DNA from: Dastarcus helophoroides
Taxonomy: Eukaryota; Arthropoda; Insecta; Coleoptera; Bothrideridae
NCBI GenBank assembly: GCA_028583605.1
Contig: CM053329.1
Coordinates: forward strand, 19,416,455-19,480,454
Length of the DNA stretch: 64,000 bases
Direction of reading: 5' to 3'
Both the position numbers and the translations under genes were made by a program. Position 1 is the first letter of the stretch, and every line of letters begins with the position of its first letter. The notes under the pieces are model-generated. The model was not told the origin of the DNA, made no database searches, and worked only from the letters and a program-made list of their open reading frames with translations. This document shows positions 11,401 through 24,330 of this stretch, in pieces.

Positions 11401-12279
11401 GTTTGGAGCCAGTGATCATTTTGAATACGACGAAACTTCAATTTCTAAAATGACTTTAGTAATTGGAAGGCCTAAGACATCATGATAAAAAAGAGAGTGA
11501 CAATTGGACTTAAATTCTGTTCGATTCAGAGAGAGAGAGAGAGAGAGATCTTTTGGGGGCCATTTAGTCAAACTGTATCCATTTTGGGGCAAATGATCAT
11601 TTGAAATTTAATTAATTTGATCTTGAGGGTCTCAAGTCCAATCTTTTCATTTTGGACGTCGCACAATGGCTTGTGTTTGGGCAAATGATCACTTTGGGAG
11701 TCACGAGTCTGCAAATTCCAGAACAATTTTAATATTAAAGGGACCATAAATACAATAATCAAAATTAAAGTGATAGTTGAAGTGAAATTCTGATCCCTTT
11801 GAAACGAAAAACTTTTTGGGGGACCACATGACCTGATTGGCTTCATTTTAGAGCAAAATAAATGTTCCAGGTGTAGCTAATTTGCTAATGTTTAGATTTT
11901 GAGTTCTCAAAGTATAATCAGTTCATTTTGGACGTCAAAAATTTAAGTTGTTTCGTATTTAGAGCAAATGATTATTTTGAACGGTACGAAACTTCAATTC
12001 TGAGTGATTCGTTGTGCAAAGGACCAAAAATTTCATCATTAAAAATGGAGCAATATTTGAATTCAAATTTTGGTTTCTTTGAAGCAAGAAGTCATTTTGG
12101 AGACAATTAAATTTCATTTATTCCACATGTGTTTGCCAATTTTGAATTTTGAGATTATCAAAGCTAATGGCGTCATTTTAAGCATCGCAAACTAAACATG
12201 TTTTGTGTTGTTTTGAAAACAATAAACCTCTACCCTACACGAGACTTCAACTCTTTGAATGAATTGGTACCTAAGAGAC

Positions 12280-12612
12280 CAAACATGTTAACGAAAGCTT
12301 CCACGGCCAGAGTCAGTACAGGATATACTTCTTCTGGGATTGGACCGGGTCAAAGAACTATTAAAAGTGTTCGACGTTTCGCCCACCATCGTAGGGGGCT
12401 TCTTTAGGAACAAAGAAAAGAAAAATATGAGGGAATATGCAGAAATGAACGAAAAGACCAATTTCAAAACATCAGAGCACGGTAACTCAATGTGTCCACC
12501 ATACCAGAGGCGAAACTCTTCTAAAATGAAAATTGATACAAAGGATAAGAAAGTATAGACAGAAGAGCACGGTAACTCAATATGTTTATCATACCAGAGG
12601 CGAAACTCTATG
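12280..12612 (-). mobile_element. Probable degraded Penelope-like element fragment
   Basis: This GC-richer piece differs from the surrounding satellite. Read on the minus strand, 12,365-12,405 gives 'ctaaagaa', a GCCC...GGGC stem with an 11-nt loop, then 'gaaacgtc'. That is the layout of a hammerhead core with one core base changed (CTAAAGA instead of CTGANGA). Such motifs are reported in Penelope-like retroelements. Downstream a 46-bp direct repeat, beginning 'agagcacggtaactcaat', occurs at 12,473 and 12,565. No reverse transcriptase is present. The assignment rests on the ribozyme-like motif only. Confidence 0.35.
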
Positions 12613-12740
12613 TTAAAAGTTCAGTGATTCTGGACTCAAATTCTCATTATTTTTTGAAGCCACCATCATTTTGGGGACCACTAACTCAAATTGCATTCAA
12701 TTTGGAGAAAAATGTGGACAGAAGTTAACGTTAGTGGAAA

Positions 12741-12994
12741 AAAGTTAGACAAATTTACATCAGATCCCTGTTGGTGTTGGATCAGTTACCAAAATATTTG
12801 CTAGTAGGAAGCGCAATGAAACCAAGTCTTTACATTTCTGCAGATCTTCTGGCGGCATTGCACGTAGAGCTCTTCAGAGTTTAGAGGCTCTTAAACTTAT
12901 TGAAAATGGGCTTGATGGTGGAAGGAAGCTGACCCACCAAAGTAGAAGAGATTTGCATAATATTTTTGCCTACATTAAAGCTAAGGCACGTTTT
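12741..12994 (+). pseudogene. RpS19: Ribosomal protein S19 pseudogene, C-terminal half
   Basis: Frame +1 from 12,767 to 12,994 (76 codons) translates to a sequence recognisable as the C-terminal half of eukaryotic ribosomal protein S19 (eS19), a small-subunit protein needed for 18S rRNA maturation. Key runs are PVGVGSVTKIF, RKRNET, HFCRSSGGIARRALQSLE and DGGRKLT, in the family's order. Just upstream (12,741-12,767) 'VRQIYIRS' continues the homology in another frame, so one base has been lost at about 12,765-12,769. The N-terminal half is absent, there is no start codon, and the C-terminus runs into repeat sequence. No intron is visible in the homologous part, so a 5'-truncated processed copy is likely, although no poly(A) tail or target duplication is seen. 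It is not expected to make a protein. Confidence 0.88.
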
Positions 12995-14199
12995 GGAAGT
13001 TGCCAACTTTTGAAGTTTGAGGACTCCAGGTGCAATCGTATTTATTTTAGAGCAAATTGTAGGCGTTTTGGATGTTGCTAATTTTTGTAGTTTTAAACTC
13101 CAAACAATCGATATCATTTTGGACGTCAAAATTCAGGTTGTTTTGTGTTTAGAGCAAAGGGTTATCTTAGGTGTCACAACACTCTTCAATTTTCTTAGTG
13201 ATTTGGTGTTGGAAGAATCAAAAGTATTATTAATAAAAGTAAAGTTATAGTTGGAGTCAAATTACAATTGCTTGGGACGAATCGTTAAGGTAAAGCAAAT
13301 TGTGATCGCTTTAGAACAAAAAATAATTTTGTGGATCATGAATCAAATTGTACTCATTTTGGAACAAAGAATCATTCTAGGGTTCAGGACCCAAATTATA
13401 ATTGTCTGGGACGAATCGTTTTGGTCGCCACCAAGGTAAAGCAAATTCTGATCACTCTAGAGCAAAAAGTAATTTTGTGGATCATGAGTCATATTGTACT
13501 CATTTTGGAACAAAGAGTCGTTCTTGAGTTAAAAGGTAGCCAATTTACTAATTCTTTGATTTTGTGGACTCTAATCCTAATTGGTTTATTTTGGACGTCA
13601 CAAATTCAACTTCTTTTGTAATTGAAGCGAGTGATAATTTTGGACACTGCGAGGCTTCAATTTCCAGAATGATTTTAGTGTTCGAAGGACCCAAAATATT
13701 ATTATAAAAAAAAAGACTGATAATTGAACTCAAATTCTGATTTCTTTGAAGAGAGAAATCAATTTGGAGACCATTTTTGGAACAAATGATATATCTAGGC
13801 TTTCAAATTTAGTTAATTAGTTCATTCTATTGGAGGAAAAGATCTTTTTGCTTTTAATTATTGGATCCTGAAGGCTCAAATTAGCAGTAATGGAAGTAAA
13901 TTCAACTGAAACGGCTTATGGATGAAACTTATTTGATACATTACAAATTCAAGTCCAATTTGTTTTGGAGCATTACTTTGAGTACCACCAAGCATTAATA
14001 TTTTTCAAGAGATTGATGCTTGGTAGTATAATTAGAATTTAAGTCCAATATTATTGCATTGATGATATTTCTGGACTTTAGAAATCATTCATGATCTCTT
14101 TTTAGAGAATCAAAAATATTATTATTGATTAGAAACCCCAAAGAAATGACAATCGCCAAAAAGATGAAGCATGATTTTGAATGCCAACAATTATAACTT

Positions 14200-16640
14200 T
14201 GATCATTTTGATACAGATGATCACCTTAGGTAACAAGGTTGACAAATTTTAGATCTAGATAACCAAATCATCAGCATTTAAACCAGCGTTAATATTTTGG
14301 GGCAAAAGATCATTTTGGGCTTCCAGACTGCAACTTCTTGGATAATTTGATCCACAAGGGGTCACCAAAAATATCATCTCTGAAGTGAGAGTCAGAGATC
14401 ATTTTGGGCTTCCATGCTTCAACTTCATAGTTGATCTGATCCCCAAGGGGTCAAAAATACAATCACTGAAAGAGCAGTCCGAGTTGAAGCTAAATACTAA
14501 TTTCTTTTTCGCAACAAACCATTTTGAATGAATTAAAACCTTGATCATTTTGATGCAGATGATCACTTTAGGTAACAAGATGACAATTTCTAGATCTAGA
14601 GAGCCAAATCATTAGCATTTAATCCAGCGTTATTGTTTTGGAGCAAAAGATCATTTGTGCTTGCTTCCAGACTTCAACTTCGTGGATGATTTGATCCCCA
14701 AGGGGTCAAAAATGTTACCACTGAAGAAAGAATCAGAGATCATTTTGATCTTCCAGACTTCAACTTCGTGAATGATCTGATCCCCAAGAGGTCAAAAATA
14801 TCACCATTGAAGGAAGAGTCAGAAAGCATTTTGGGCTCCCAGACTTCAACTTCGAGGATGATTTGATATCCAAGGGATCATGAAAAATTCACCACTAAAA
14901 AGAGAGAGTCAGAGAACATTTTGGGCTTCCATGCATCAACTGCATAGATGGTCTGATCCCGAGGGGTTAAAAATACAATCAGTGAAAGAGGAGTCAGAGG
15001 TGAAGCTAAATACTGATTTCTTTCCAGCAACAAAACACTTTAAATGAATTAAAATCTTGATCGTTTTGATAGAGATGATCACTTTATATAACAATATGAT
15101 AATTTCTAGATCTAGAGAACCAAATCATCAGCATTTAAACCAGCGTTATTATCTAGGAGCAAAAGATCATTTTGTGCTTCCAGACTTCAACTTCGAGGAT
15201 GATTTGATCCCCAAGAGGTCAAAAATGCCACCCTTGAAGGAAGAGTCAGAGATCATTTTGATCTTCCAGACTTCAATTTCGTGGATGATCTGATCACCAA
15301 GAGGTCAAAAATATCACCGCTGAAGGAAGAGTCAGAGATCATTTTGGGCTCCCAGGCTTCAACTTCGTGGATGATTTGATATCCAAGGGATCATGAAAGA
15401 ATCACCACTGAAGAGAGAGTCAGAGAACATTTTGGGCTTCCATGCATCAACTTCATAGATGATCTGATCCCCAAGGGGTTAGAAATACAAACACTGAAAG
15501 AAGAGTCAGAAGTGAAGCTAAATACTGATTTCTTTACAGCAACAAAACATTTTAAATGAATTAAAACCTCGATCATTTTGAGGCAGATGATCACTTTAGG
15601 TATCAAGATGACAATATCTAAATCTAGAGGATCAAACCATCAGCATTTAAACTAGCGCTATTGTTTTGGAACAAAAGATCATTTTGTGTTTCCAGACTTC
15701 AACTTCGTGGATAATTTGATCCCCAAGGGGTCAAAAATATTACCACTGAAGGAAGAGTCAGAGATCATTTTGATCTTCCAGACTTTAACTTCGTGAATGA
15801 TCTGATCCCCAAAAGGTCAAAAATTTCACCACTGAAGAAAGAGTCAGAGATCATTTTGGGCTTCCAGGCTTCGACTTCGTGGATGATTTGATCCCCAAGG
15901 GACCATGAAAAAATCACCTCTGAAGAGAGAGTCAGAGAACATTTTGGGCTTCCGTGCTTCAACTTCATAGATGATCTGATCCCCAAGGGATTAAAATAGA
16001 ATCACTGAAAGAAGAGTCAGAGTTGAAGCTAGATCCTGATTTCTTTATGGCAACCAAACATTTTGAATGAATTAAAATCTTGATCGTTCTGATATAGATG
16101 ATCACTTTATATAACAATATGACAATTTCTAGATCTAGGGAACCAAATCATCAGCATTTAAGCCAGCGTTGTTATCTTGAACCAAAAGATCACTTTGTGC
16201 TTTCAGGCTTCAACTTCGTGGATGATTTGATCCCCAAGAGGTCAAAAATGTCACCACTGAAGGAAGAGTCAGAGATTATTTTGATCTTTCAGACTTCAAC
16301 TTAGTGGATGATCTGATCCCCAAGAGGTCAAAAATATCACCACTGAAGAAAGAGTCAGAGACCATTTTGATCTTCTAGGCTTCAACCTCGTGAATGATTT
16401 AATATTCAAGGAGTTAAAATTATCACCACTAAGGAACAGTCAGAGATCATTTTGATCTTCCAGGCTTCAACTTCGTGAATGATCTGATCCCCAAAAAGTC
16501 AAAAATTTCACCACTGAAGGAAGTCAGAGATCATTTTGGGCTTCCAGGCTTCAGCTTCGTGGATGATCTGATTCCCAAGGGGTCAAAAAATCACCACTGA
16601 AGGAAGATCAGAGTTAAATTTAAATTCTGATTGCTTTAGG
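14200..16640 (+). repeat. Repeat block C2: about 89-bp units in a 510-520 bp higher-order unit
   Basis: The basic unit is 'agtcagagatcattttggg', 'cttccaggcttcaacttcg', 'tggatgatttgatccccaag' and 'gggtcaaaaatatcaccact', repeating about every 89 bp. Every 510-520 bp a distinct segment appears: 'gaagctaaatactgattt', 'atgaattaaaatcttgat', 'atgatcactttat', 'ctagatctagagaacc' and 'catcagcatttaaaccagcg'. It occurs near 14,484, 15,003, 15,513 and 16,026. This is a higher-order satellite made by unequal exchange of multi-unit blocks. Short ORFs are not coding. Confidence 0.9.
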
Positions 16641-16649
16641 GCGCCAAAA

Positions 16650-18600
16650 CATTTTGAATGACGTTCAAGACGTTCCTTTGCTTCAAAGCCATTAGGAACT
16701 AAATTCGACTGTGACTATTTCCAGTCATACCAAACGGTATTATATTTTTCTTTTGACATTTAAATATAAATAATTTACAAAACCAAGGAAGTATCTTTCG
16801 GAAAATTGACACAAAATTTGACAGAGGATTGGAATGAAATTTTGGCTCTTATGGGAAATATCAAGAGTTTCATTTTTCAGCTTTTACTTCTTTTCGTATC
16901 TCTTTAGCATAGTCGATAAGAGGTAGGATCCTTCGTCTAGGATTTATTTAGCGAAATAAAACGGCCCCGTGAAATATTCCCGTCCACATGCACGTGCGGG
17001 CTTCCTTCGATTTAGCGTCCGTATTAATGCGCAGCCACGGCGACGGGGACGACATCCAGGCGGCCATGATTCAAAGTGAACGATGTTCGGACTTAGCACA
17101 ACTTTGTGCAACTTCGGGAGTCCGCTAAAGAAAGAAGGATTTATGTGGAGGCGTTTTTTTTTTTCTCTTCTTATTCCGAAACCCTGCCCGTTCGCTTCCT
17201 TCCTTCCATACATCGATTTGTCTTCTTTTTGTCGTTTAGTGTTTAATAATGATTTACGGGATGGGTCACCTGCACACACTCCTGCTGCTGGAACTTATCT
17301 CGACGGCTTTCCAAAACAAATTTGTTCGAGACGGTTGAACCCTCTCTTTACCTTCGTGACGCATTGCATTTGGGGAGGTTAGGATACAGTTGAATTATGG
17401 GGGGCTTGCTGTTATGAACCATCCACGAAATGTCTTCTCAGTTGTAATCATTGGTAATAAAATGACTCATTTTGTAAGAGCCTGGGATGGAAGGTAAATT
17501 CATCATCAGGTGAAGAGTTTTTCTTACTTAATGGTATTTTTCTCTCTCTAATTCTTCAGTTGTAGGATCGTTGTAGTTTTAGTTGAATGCTGGTAACTTT
17601 ATTGTTCCTAGTTTTAAAAGAAGAAATTCTTTGCTAATCAAATAAAAAGCTTCGATTATTATTAATCTTAATTCCATTTTAAGCGAAGAAAGAAAGAAGA
17701 ATTCTTGGCTCTTATCTTATTACGAAACTAGTTTTTCTTTGAAATTGGAATCTCCTACAGATGAAAATTACAAAGAAACGATGAGCAGCTTTACATTATA
17801 CAACGATAGCTGTTTTGTTATACAGAAGGAGATAGAGGTAAAACTTCTTAGTGGACGAGACCTTGATTATAGAAAGGTCAGTTGAAATCTAATGAATTAG
17901 GAACTTCAAGAAGACTATTGTGGGGCCACTGTTAACGTTTCTAAGAATGGACAAAAACTATTTTGACTATTTTCTCAATTTAATTGAGGCCAATAGGTAC
18001 GTGAACTCTCGAAGAGTGATCAATTAACAACAACTTCAAATTTTTTATTTTTATTATGTCCGAAGTTTAATGTATCCTTTTCATGTTGCTGAATGAACTA
18101 TATATAGTGTGGAAAGCTGCCTATAAAACACTCGTTAATAGATACAGATTTTTCTTTGAATTAAACAAAAAAATCTCTAGTCCGGATCCCCAACTTATCA
18201 TCTCTCAATTGTTGCCCAAGTTCAAAGTGTTTGGGCATTCCACTGCAGCGGGGGGCATTCGAATACAGTGAAGACTCTTCAGCATAAATTCCAAAGAGTG
18301 ACGTGGGCAGATAGCGATATTATTGCCGAATAGCCTAACCTATTAGCATTCGGCATACAATTTAAATACGTAATGGTTCCCACCCGAAACACCTTAACTA
18401 GTTTTAAAGTTATGGGATCACAATAGTCGTCGTGTGGTATTACTAACCGATTCCATGGGCGGAGACACCAACCGAACATTAGTATAAGTTAGAGGCGTGG
18501 AATTGTATATTTAACAAAACAATGATTTACGATCGAAAGCTGGTTTAATTTCCAATGAATTTAAAATTTAATTAGCTTTAGGAATAATTATATGTTGATG
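16650..18600. other. Non-repetitive island 2, 5' part
   Basis: Complex sequence, GC-rich at 16,960-17,080 ('ccacatgcacgtgcggg', 'gcagccacggcgacgggg'). Posterior-Hox-like cores occur at 17,140-17,145 (TTTATG) and 17,250-17,255 (TTTACG). ORFs of 99-111 aa overlap on opposite strands at 16,944-17,382 without any recognisable domain. The stretch 17,400-18,600 holds no repeat or gene that I can support. It may be regulatory or intronic DNA. Confidence 0.6.
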
Positions 18601-19520
18601 TTACTTTAACGCGCCGGACTCCCAGTCAAGTCATGTATACTTGAGGAAAGTTTTTGAAGAATTTCGTCGCGTCCTTGCGATGGGGTGCATTCGCTTACAA
18701 TTACGTGTAATAATTGTGGATTCGGATGGGGTTACGAGGCTGTTGGGGATCGAAAGATCAACGCACTCAGGAAAAAAATACGACTGCACTACTTTTGTGG
18801 AAATTAATGGCGGCGGTTTAATTCATGCTTGGCTGGAGTATCGGAAATATTTATTGCTCATCTCATTTTATTTATGCCATCTCGGCAACTTTTATTTTTT
18901 ATTATAATTTATTGTGGCTTCCAGATTTCTCGATGTGTGTGTGTGTGTGTATATTTATAAGGACTTGTTTACGATCTATCTCCACGATACATTACGTCTT
19001 CATAATCTGCCGGATTAACATCGTGGAATTATTGGAGTTAGACCCTCGTATTTTAATTAGATATAAATTATGATTCGCCGCTGATGCGAATATCCTTGAG
19101 ACTACTTTATGGTTTGACCATACAGCTGGTCAGTTTCGAGCATAACGCAAGGTGCTCATTGCCTACTCTGCTTGACAAATTTGGAAATAATTAATCGCCT
19201 CATTCTTACAAATCATTACGTATTTACTGAGGAATTCAAATAAAAACAAAACGTCGATGGGTAATTTTAGGTTTTTTCCCTTCATCTTATTAACTCGTCG
19301 CTTTTTAGCATTCTTTCACATACCCTTTTTCCTCCTGTATTTCTATTTTGACACTTTCTTGTTTCAGAAGTTTTTCACTAAATTTTGTTACACCAATACT
19401 TTCTCCAAGTTAATCCAAGTGAGTTGCATTAATTCACACTTTATTAAGTATTAGAAATTACGAGTTTCTTCTTGAATTTCTACTCTTTTTAGGATTAGGT
19501 ACTACTAGTTCTATTTGGTT
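18600..19520. other. Non-repetitive island 2, 3' part
   Basis: Complex sequence with a (GT)n microsatellite at 18,934-18,951. The 88-aa frame at 18,641-18,907 has no recognised domain and no supporting splice or start context. I see no RNA gene. Confidence 0.55.
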
Positions 19521-19526
19521 TGAGTT

Positions 19527-19650
19527 GTATCTCTCTGAAGATGACAGCTTGGGTGCCGAAACGCGTTAGAGCAACGTTTGTTGTGTTTTTCAACCTTTCT
19601 TGGTTTCAGGGAACAAGTTCTTTAGTTCAATTTCTAAAATTTCAAGTATC
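19527..19650 (+). mobile_element. Hammerhead-bearing retroelement, copy A (degenerate single arm)
   Basis: One plus-orientation arm of the dispersed element also found at 26,933, 32,926, 40,877 and 47,711. It starts at 'ctctctgaagatgacagc' and carries 'cgaaacgcgttagagcaac', 'cttggtttcagggaacaag' and a decayed tail. Stem II of the ribozyme-like fold has two mismatches (GACAGC against GGTGCC). The 3' tail ('gaccagtccgtt') is lost, and no target duplication is visible. Confidence 0.7.
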
Positions 19651-19739
19651 AGAACATATTTTGAAACAAGCTTCTAACTTTGTCACCCAAATTTTCAGCA
19701 TAAAGCTGAAATTTCGAAATTAAATCATAATCTCGAGAA

Positions 19740-22700
19740 TAGTAATAAAGTTAAGTTTTCAAAAACTTGAGGTTTGAATTCTGAACTGATACTTTGGGAA
19801 AAAAAGTCAAAATTCCAAATATATTGTAGAATTGGTAGGAAAATTTGAAAAATAAAACAGTGGAAAAGGGACAAATTTTCGAGAAAAGGCTTTTAGGGAA
19901 TTATTTTAGCTATTCAGAATTTCTTCTGGAATGTCTAAATTCTTCTCACAAAAACAAGTTTTTAAATTTCAAATTTTTAATTTTTTTCCAACTTTGATTT
20001 TTCTATTTGAATTCCAAATGTGGGACTTTCTGTATAAAATATTGATTTTTAAATTCGAAATATGATGGTTAAATCCGAAATATCGAAATTAACGTCGTTT
20101 CTGAAGAAAAAAGTAGACATGCTGAGAATGAAGTCAAAATTCCAGGAAAAATAGGCTAGCTTTATAAAAAGGTATCGACATTTGGAAAATGAAATTAAAA
20201 TTTTAGTAAAACCAGAGATTTTGGAAAAAATTCCAACTGTCGTTAAAGTTGAGAAATTTAAAAGTAAAATTTTAGTAAATCCGTCTCCTTTGAGTGGCTT
20301 ACAGATAATTTGATCAAAAAAAAAAGAATAAGTAAAAATTTGGGGAAAACATTCAAAATTTGGTTGATTGGTTGATTATAGAAAAGTTCGTATTTTCTAT
20401 AAAATTAAAATTTTTAACAAAAGTCTTAGTCTTCAAAAAATAATTGAAATTTTTAAAAAAAGAAGGTCCAAGTTTTGAAAAAAACGCTAGTATTCTGAAA
20501 AATGTTAAAACTTCAAATAAAAGTCTCTATTTTGATGATAAAAAATCGAATTTTTTAAAAAAAGTAATAATTCTGAAAGCTTTGAAAAATTCAAATTTCT
20601 TGAAGAAGTTGAAAATTGAAAAAATCGAAGTTTTTAAAAAAAACAAACTTAAAAGTAGTAACTTCGATAAAAACTTGAAATTTTAGAGAGGTAGAATTTC
20701 CAAAAAAAGTCCTGAACAAAAAACCTCAATACTGAGAACATTCTCAGAATATATTAAAAATTTCGAAATTGTCAGTAAAGGCGAGTTTTTCAACGAGTTT
20801 ATTTTCCAATAGTCACATATCGATAGAAATTACAAAATTTTGAAATAAGTTAGAATTTTGAAAAAAGGTCGAATTTTGAAACAAGGGCAAAATTTGAAGA
20901 GAGAGGTCCAAATTTTTGAGACAAAGTTGGGATTCTGAGAAAAAGACAAAATTTCAAAAAAAAAGGTCACATTTTAATTATGAGAGTCGATTTTACAAAA
21001 ATTCGAAATTTTGTATTTAAAATATGAGTCGAAATTTGAAAGAAACCATTTTAGAAAACAAAATAAATCTTAAGAAAAGGTTGGAAATTCAAATTTACAT
21101 ACAACTTGAAATTTCCCAGAAAAGTCAAAGTTCACAATTTCAGTTTTTCGAAAGAGCCGCGATTTAAAAAAAGTCAAATTTTTCAAATAAAAGCCAAATT
21201 CACATAAGCAGAAACTTCTAGAAAAAGTAGATATAGAAATATCAGAAGAAAAGTCAAAATTTTTCAATAAAAGGGCGAAATTTGAAGAAAAACTTCAAAA
21301 TTTTGAGAAAAAGATGGAATTCTGAAAAAAAGACAAAAACTTCAAAAAAATAGGTGACATTTTAATGATGAGAGTCGATTTTCGAAATTTTCAGACAAAA
21401 TTGCAATAAAAAAAGTCGAAATTTTGCAAAAAAATTTCTCAGTATTTAAAATATGAGTCAAAATTTTGAAGAAAGGGTCTCAATAGTCAAAAAAAGTTAA
21501 TATCGAAAGGTTAAACTTTAAAAAAGGCTGAAATTCTGAAGAAATATCAGAAATTTAGTTTTTTGAAAGATTCGAGATTTAAAAAGGTCAAATTTTTCAA
21601 ATAAAAACAAATTCACATAAGTCGAAACTTCTAGAAAAAGTCTGAAAAGTCAAAAATTTTCAAAACAAGAGCAAAATTTGAAGAAAAAGGTCCAAGTTCT
21701 GAGAAAAATTTGAAATTCTGAGGAAAAGACAAAACTTCAAAAAAAATAGGCGACATTTTAATGCTGAGAGTCGATTTTACAAAAATTCTAAATTTTGAGA
21801 CAAAATCACAATAAAATAAGGTCGAAATTCTCAAGAAGAGTCGAAATTTTGCAAAAAAATATGCAGTATTTAAATATGAGTCGAAATTTTAAAGAAACGA
21901 TCTGAATACTGAAAAAAGTTAATGTTGGAAGGTAAAACTTTAAAAAAAAGCTGAAATTCTGAAGAAAGTTCAGAAATCCAGTTTTTCGAAAGAGTCGAGA
22001 TTTAAAAAGAAGTCAAATTTTTCAAATAAAAACCAAATTCACATAAGTCGAAACTTCTAGAAAAAATCGACATTTCTGAAAAATCAAAATTTTTAAAAAC
22101 AAGATCGAAATTTGAAGGAAAAGGTCCAAATTTTGAGAAAAAGTTGGGATTCTGAAAAAACATTAAAGTTCAAAAAACAGGTGACATTCTAATGATGAGT
22201 CAATTTTACAAAAATTCGAGGTTTTGAGATAAAATCGCAATAAAAAAGGTCGAAATTTTCAAGAAAAGACGAAATTTTTCAAAAAAAAATTCGTAGTATT
22301 CAAAATAATGAGTCAAAATTTTAAAGAAAGGGCCTGAATACTGAAAAAAGTTAATGTTAGAAGGTAAAACATTTAAAAAAAAAGCTGAAATTCTAAGGAA
22401 AGTTCAGAAATCCAATTTTTCGAAAGAGTCGAGATTTAAAAAAAATCAAATTTTTCAAATAAAAGCCAAATTTACATAAGTCGAAATTTCTAGAAAAAGT
22501 CGACATTTCTGAAAAGTCAAAATTTGTCAAAACAAGGGCAAAATTTGAAATTAAAAAAAAATGGTCCCAATACTGAAAAAAAGTTAATGTTGGAAGATTA
22601 AACTTTAAAAAAAACTGAAATTATGAAGAAAGTATAGAAATCCAGTTTTTCGAAAGAGTCGAGATTTAAAAAAAGTCAAATTTTTCAAATAAAAGCCAAA

Positions 22701-24330
22701 TTTACATAAGTCTAAACTTTTAGAAAAAGTCGACATTTCTGAAAAGTCAAAATTTTTTAAAACAAGCGCGAAATTTGAAGGAAAAGGTCCAAATTTTGAG
22801 AAAAAGTTGGAACTCTGAAAAAACATTAAAGTTCAAAAAAAAAGGTGACATTCTAATGATAAGAGTTAATTTTAAAAAAATTCGAGGTTTTGAGATAAAA
22901 TCGCAATAAAAAAGGTCGAAATTTTCAAGAAAAGTCGAAATTCTCCAAAAAAAATTCGTAGTATTCAAAATATGAGTTGAAATTTTAAAGAAAGGGTCTC
23001 AATACTGAAAAAAGTTAATTTTGGAAGGTAAAACTTTAAAAAAAGTTGAAAATCTGAAGAAAGTTCAGAAATCTAGTTTTTCGAAATAGTCGAGATTTAA
23101 AGAAGTGAAATTTTTCAAATAAAAACCAAATTGACATAATTCGAAACTTCTAGAAAAAGACAACATTTCTGAAAAGTCAAAATTTTTCAATAAAAGGGCA
23201 AATTTTGAGAAAAAAATTGGATTCTGAGAAAAAGACTAAACTTCAAAAAAGAGGTGACATTTTAATGATGAGAGTTTTGTGATAAAATTGCAATAAAATA
23301 ATGACGAAATTTTTAAGAAAATCGAAAGGTCAGAAACCCAGTTTTTCGAAAGAGTCGAAATTTTTCAAATAAAAACCAAATGCACATAAGTCAAAACTTT
23401 TAGAAAAAGACATTTCTGAAAAGTCAAGATTTTTTAATAAAAGGGCGAAATTTGAAAAAGGTCCATATTTTGAGAAAAAGTTGGGATTCTGAAAAAAAGA
23501 CAAAAACTTCAAAAAAAGGTGACATTTTATTTATGACAGTCGATTTTACAAAAATTCGAAATAATAAAATACTACGAAAAAATAACAATACTCAAAAACA
23601 GTTAATGTTGGAAGATGAAACTTAAAAAAATGCTAAAATTCTGAACAAGGATCAGAAATTCAGTTCTTTGAAATAGTCTAAATTTAAAAAAGTCAAATTT
23701 TTGAAATAAAAACCCAATTCACAGAAGTTGAAACTTCTAGAAAAAGCCAATATTTCTAAGAAGTCAATATTTTTGAAAAGACAAAATGTTTCAAAAAAAG
23801 GCGAAAATTATCAAGAAAGACCGGGAAAAGCAGCTTTTCGAAATAGTAAAAAGTTCAAATTTAGTCAAAATATCTGAAAGTCAAAATTTTTTTAAAATGT
23901 CAAAACTTTAAAAAATAGTCACAATTTTCAGCATAAATCGAAATAAGGGAAAGCGGAAATGTTAAATAATTAAAAAAAATCAAATATACAACAAGGTGAC
24001 AATTAAAAAATACAAAATTTTAAGAAATGGTATAAATTTTCGTCAAGATTTTTAAAAAAATCGAAAGTTATAAAAAGAACAAAAAGAGAATTTTTCAAAG
24101 CATCAGTTTGTAAAAAATTTAAAATTTTGAGACAAAGGCAATACATATTTGTACATATTGACTTTTTCAGGAAAACTCTGAAAGCAACAAATTTAAGTCC
24201 TTTTGAATTAGAGTTCAAGTTTTCAAAAAAAAAGTTGGCATTTAAAACAAAAGTCGACATTGTGAAAACCCATCTACAAAGTCGAAACTTCAGAGAAGAG
24301 TCGAAATGTTAACGCAAACTGTAGAAATTT
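19740..24330. repeat. Tandem-repeat block D, A-rich, unit about 425 bp
   Basis: Units of about 425 bp (some shortened to 230-320 bp) contain 'ccagtttttcgaaagagtcg', 'gtcaaatttttcaaataaaa', 'ccaaattcacataagtcgaa', 'cttctagaaaaagtcgacat', 'ggtgacattttaatgatgag' and 'gagtcgattttacaaaaatt'. The anchor 'agtttttcgaaagag' recurs near 21,141, 21,557, 21,977, 22,411, 22,643, 23,075 and 23,340. Within the unit, 'gtcgaaattttgagaaaaa' is the reverse complement of the block B motif, so the two share ancestry in opposite orientation. Minus-strand ORFs rich in F, S, L and K are composition artefacts. Confidence 0.88.

Larger units (their letters stand above)
11400..14200. repeat. Diverged repeat block C1 ('gatcattttg' family)
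   Basis: Old, loosely periodic copies built around 'gatcattttg(g)', 'ttcaatttc' and 'ggaccaaaaat'. A clearer tandem pair lies at 13,250-13,515, where 'gggacgaatcgtt', 'ttttgtggatcatga' and 'ttgtactcattttggaac' recur at an offset of 134-146 bp. A (GA)n run of about 20 bp is at 11,529-11,549. Two foreign pieces interrupt it: a possible ribozyme-bearing fragment (12,280-12,612) and a ribosomal protein S19 pseudogene (12,741-12,994). Confidence 0.75.

Noticed and set aside
14736..16520. Repeated 'gagatcattttga', matching the first part of the bantam microRNA as I remember it
   Set aside because: The match covers only about 13 nt. It is part of every block C2 unit, has no hairpin partner, and the following bases differ. 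Coincidence.
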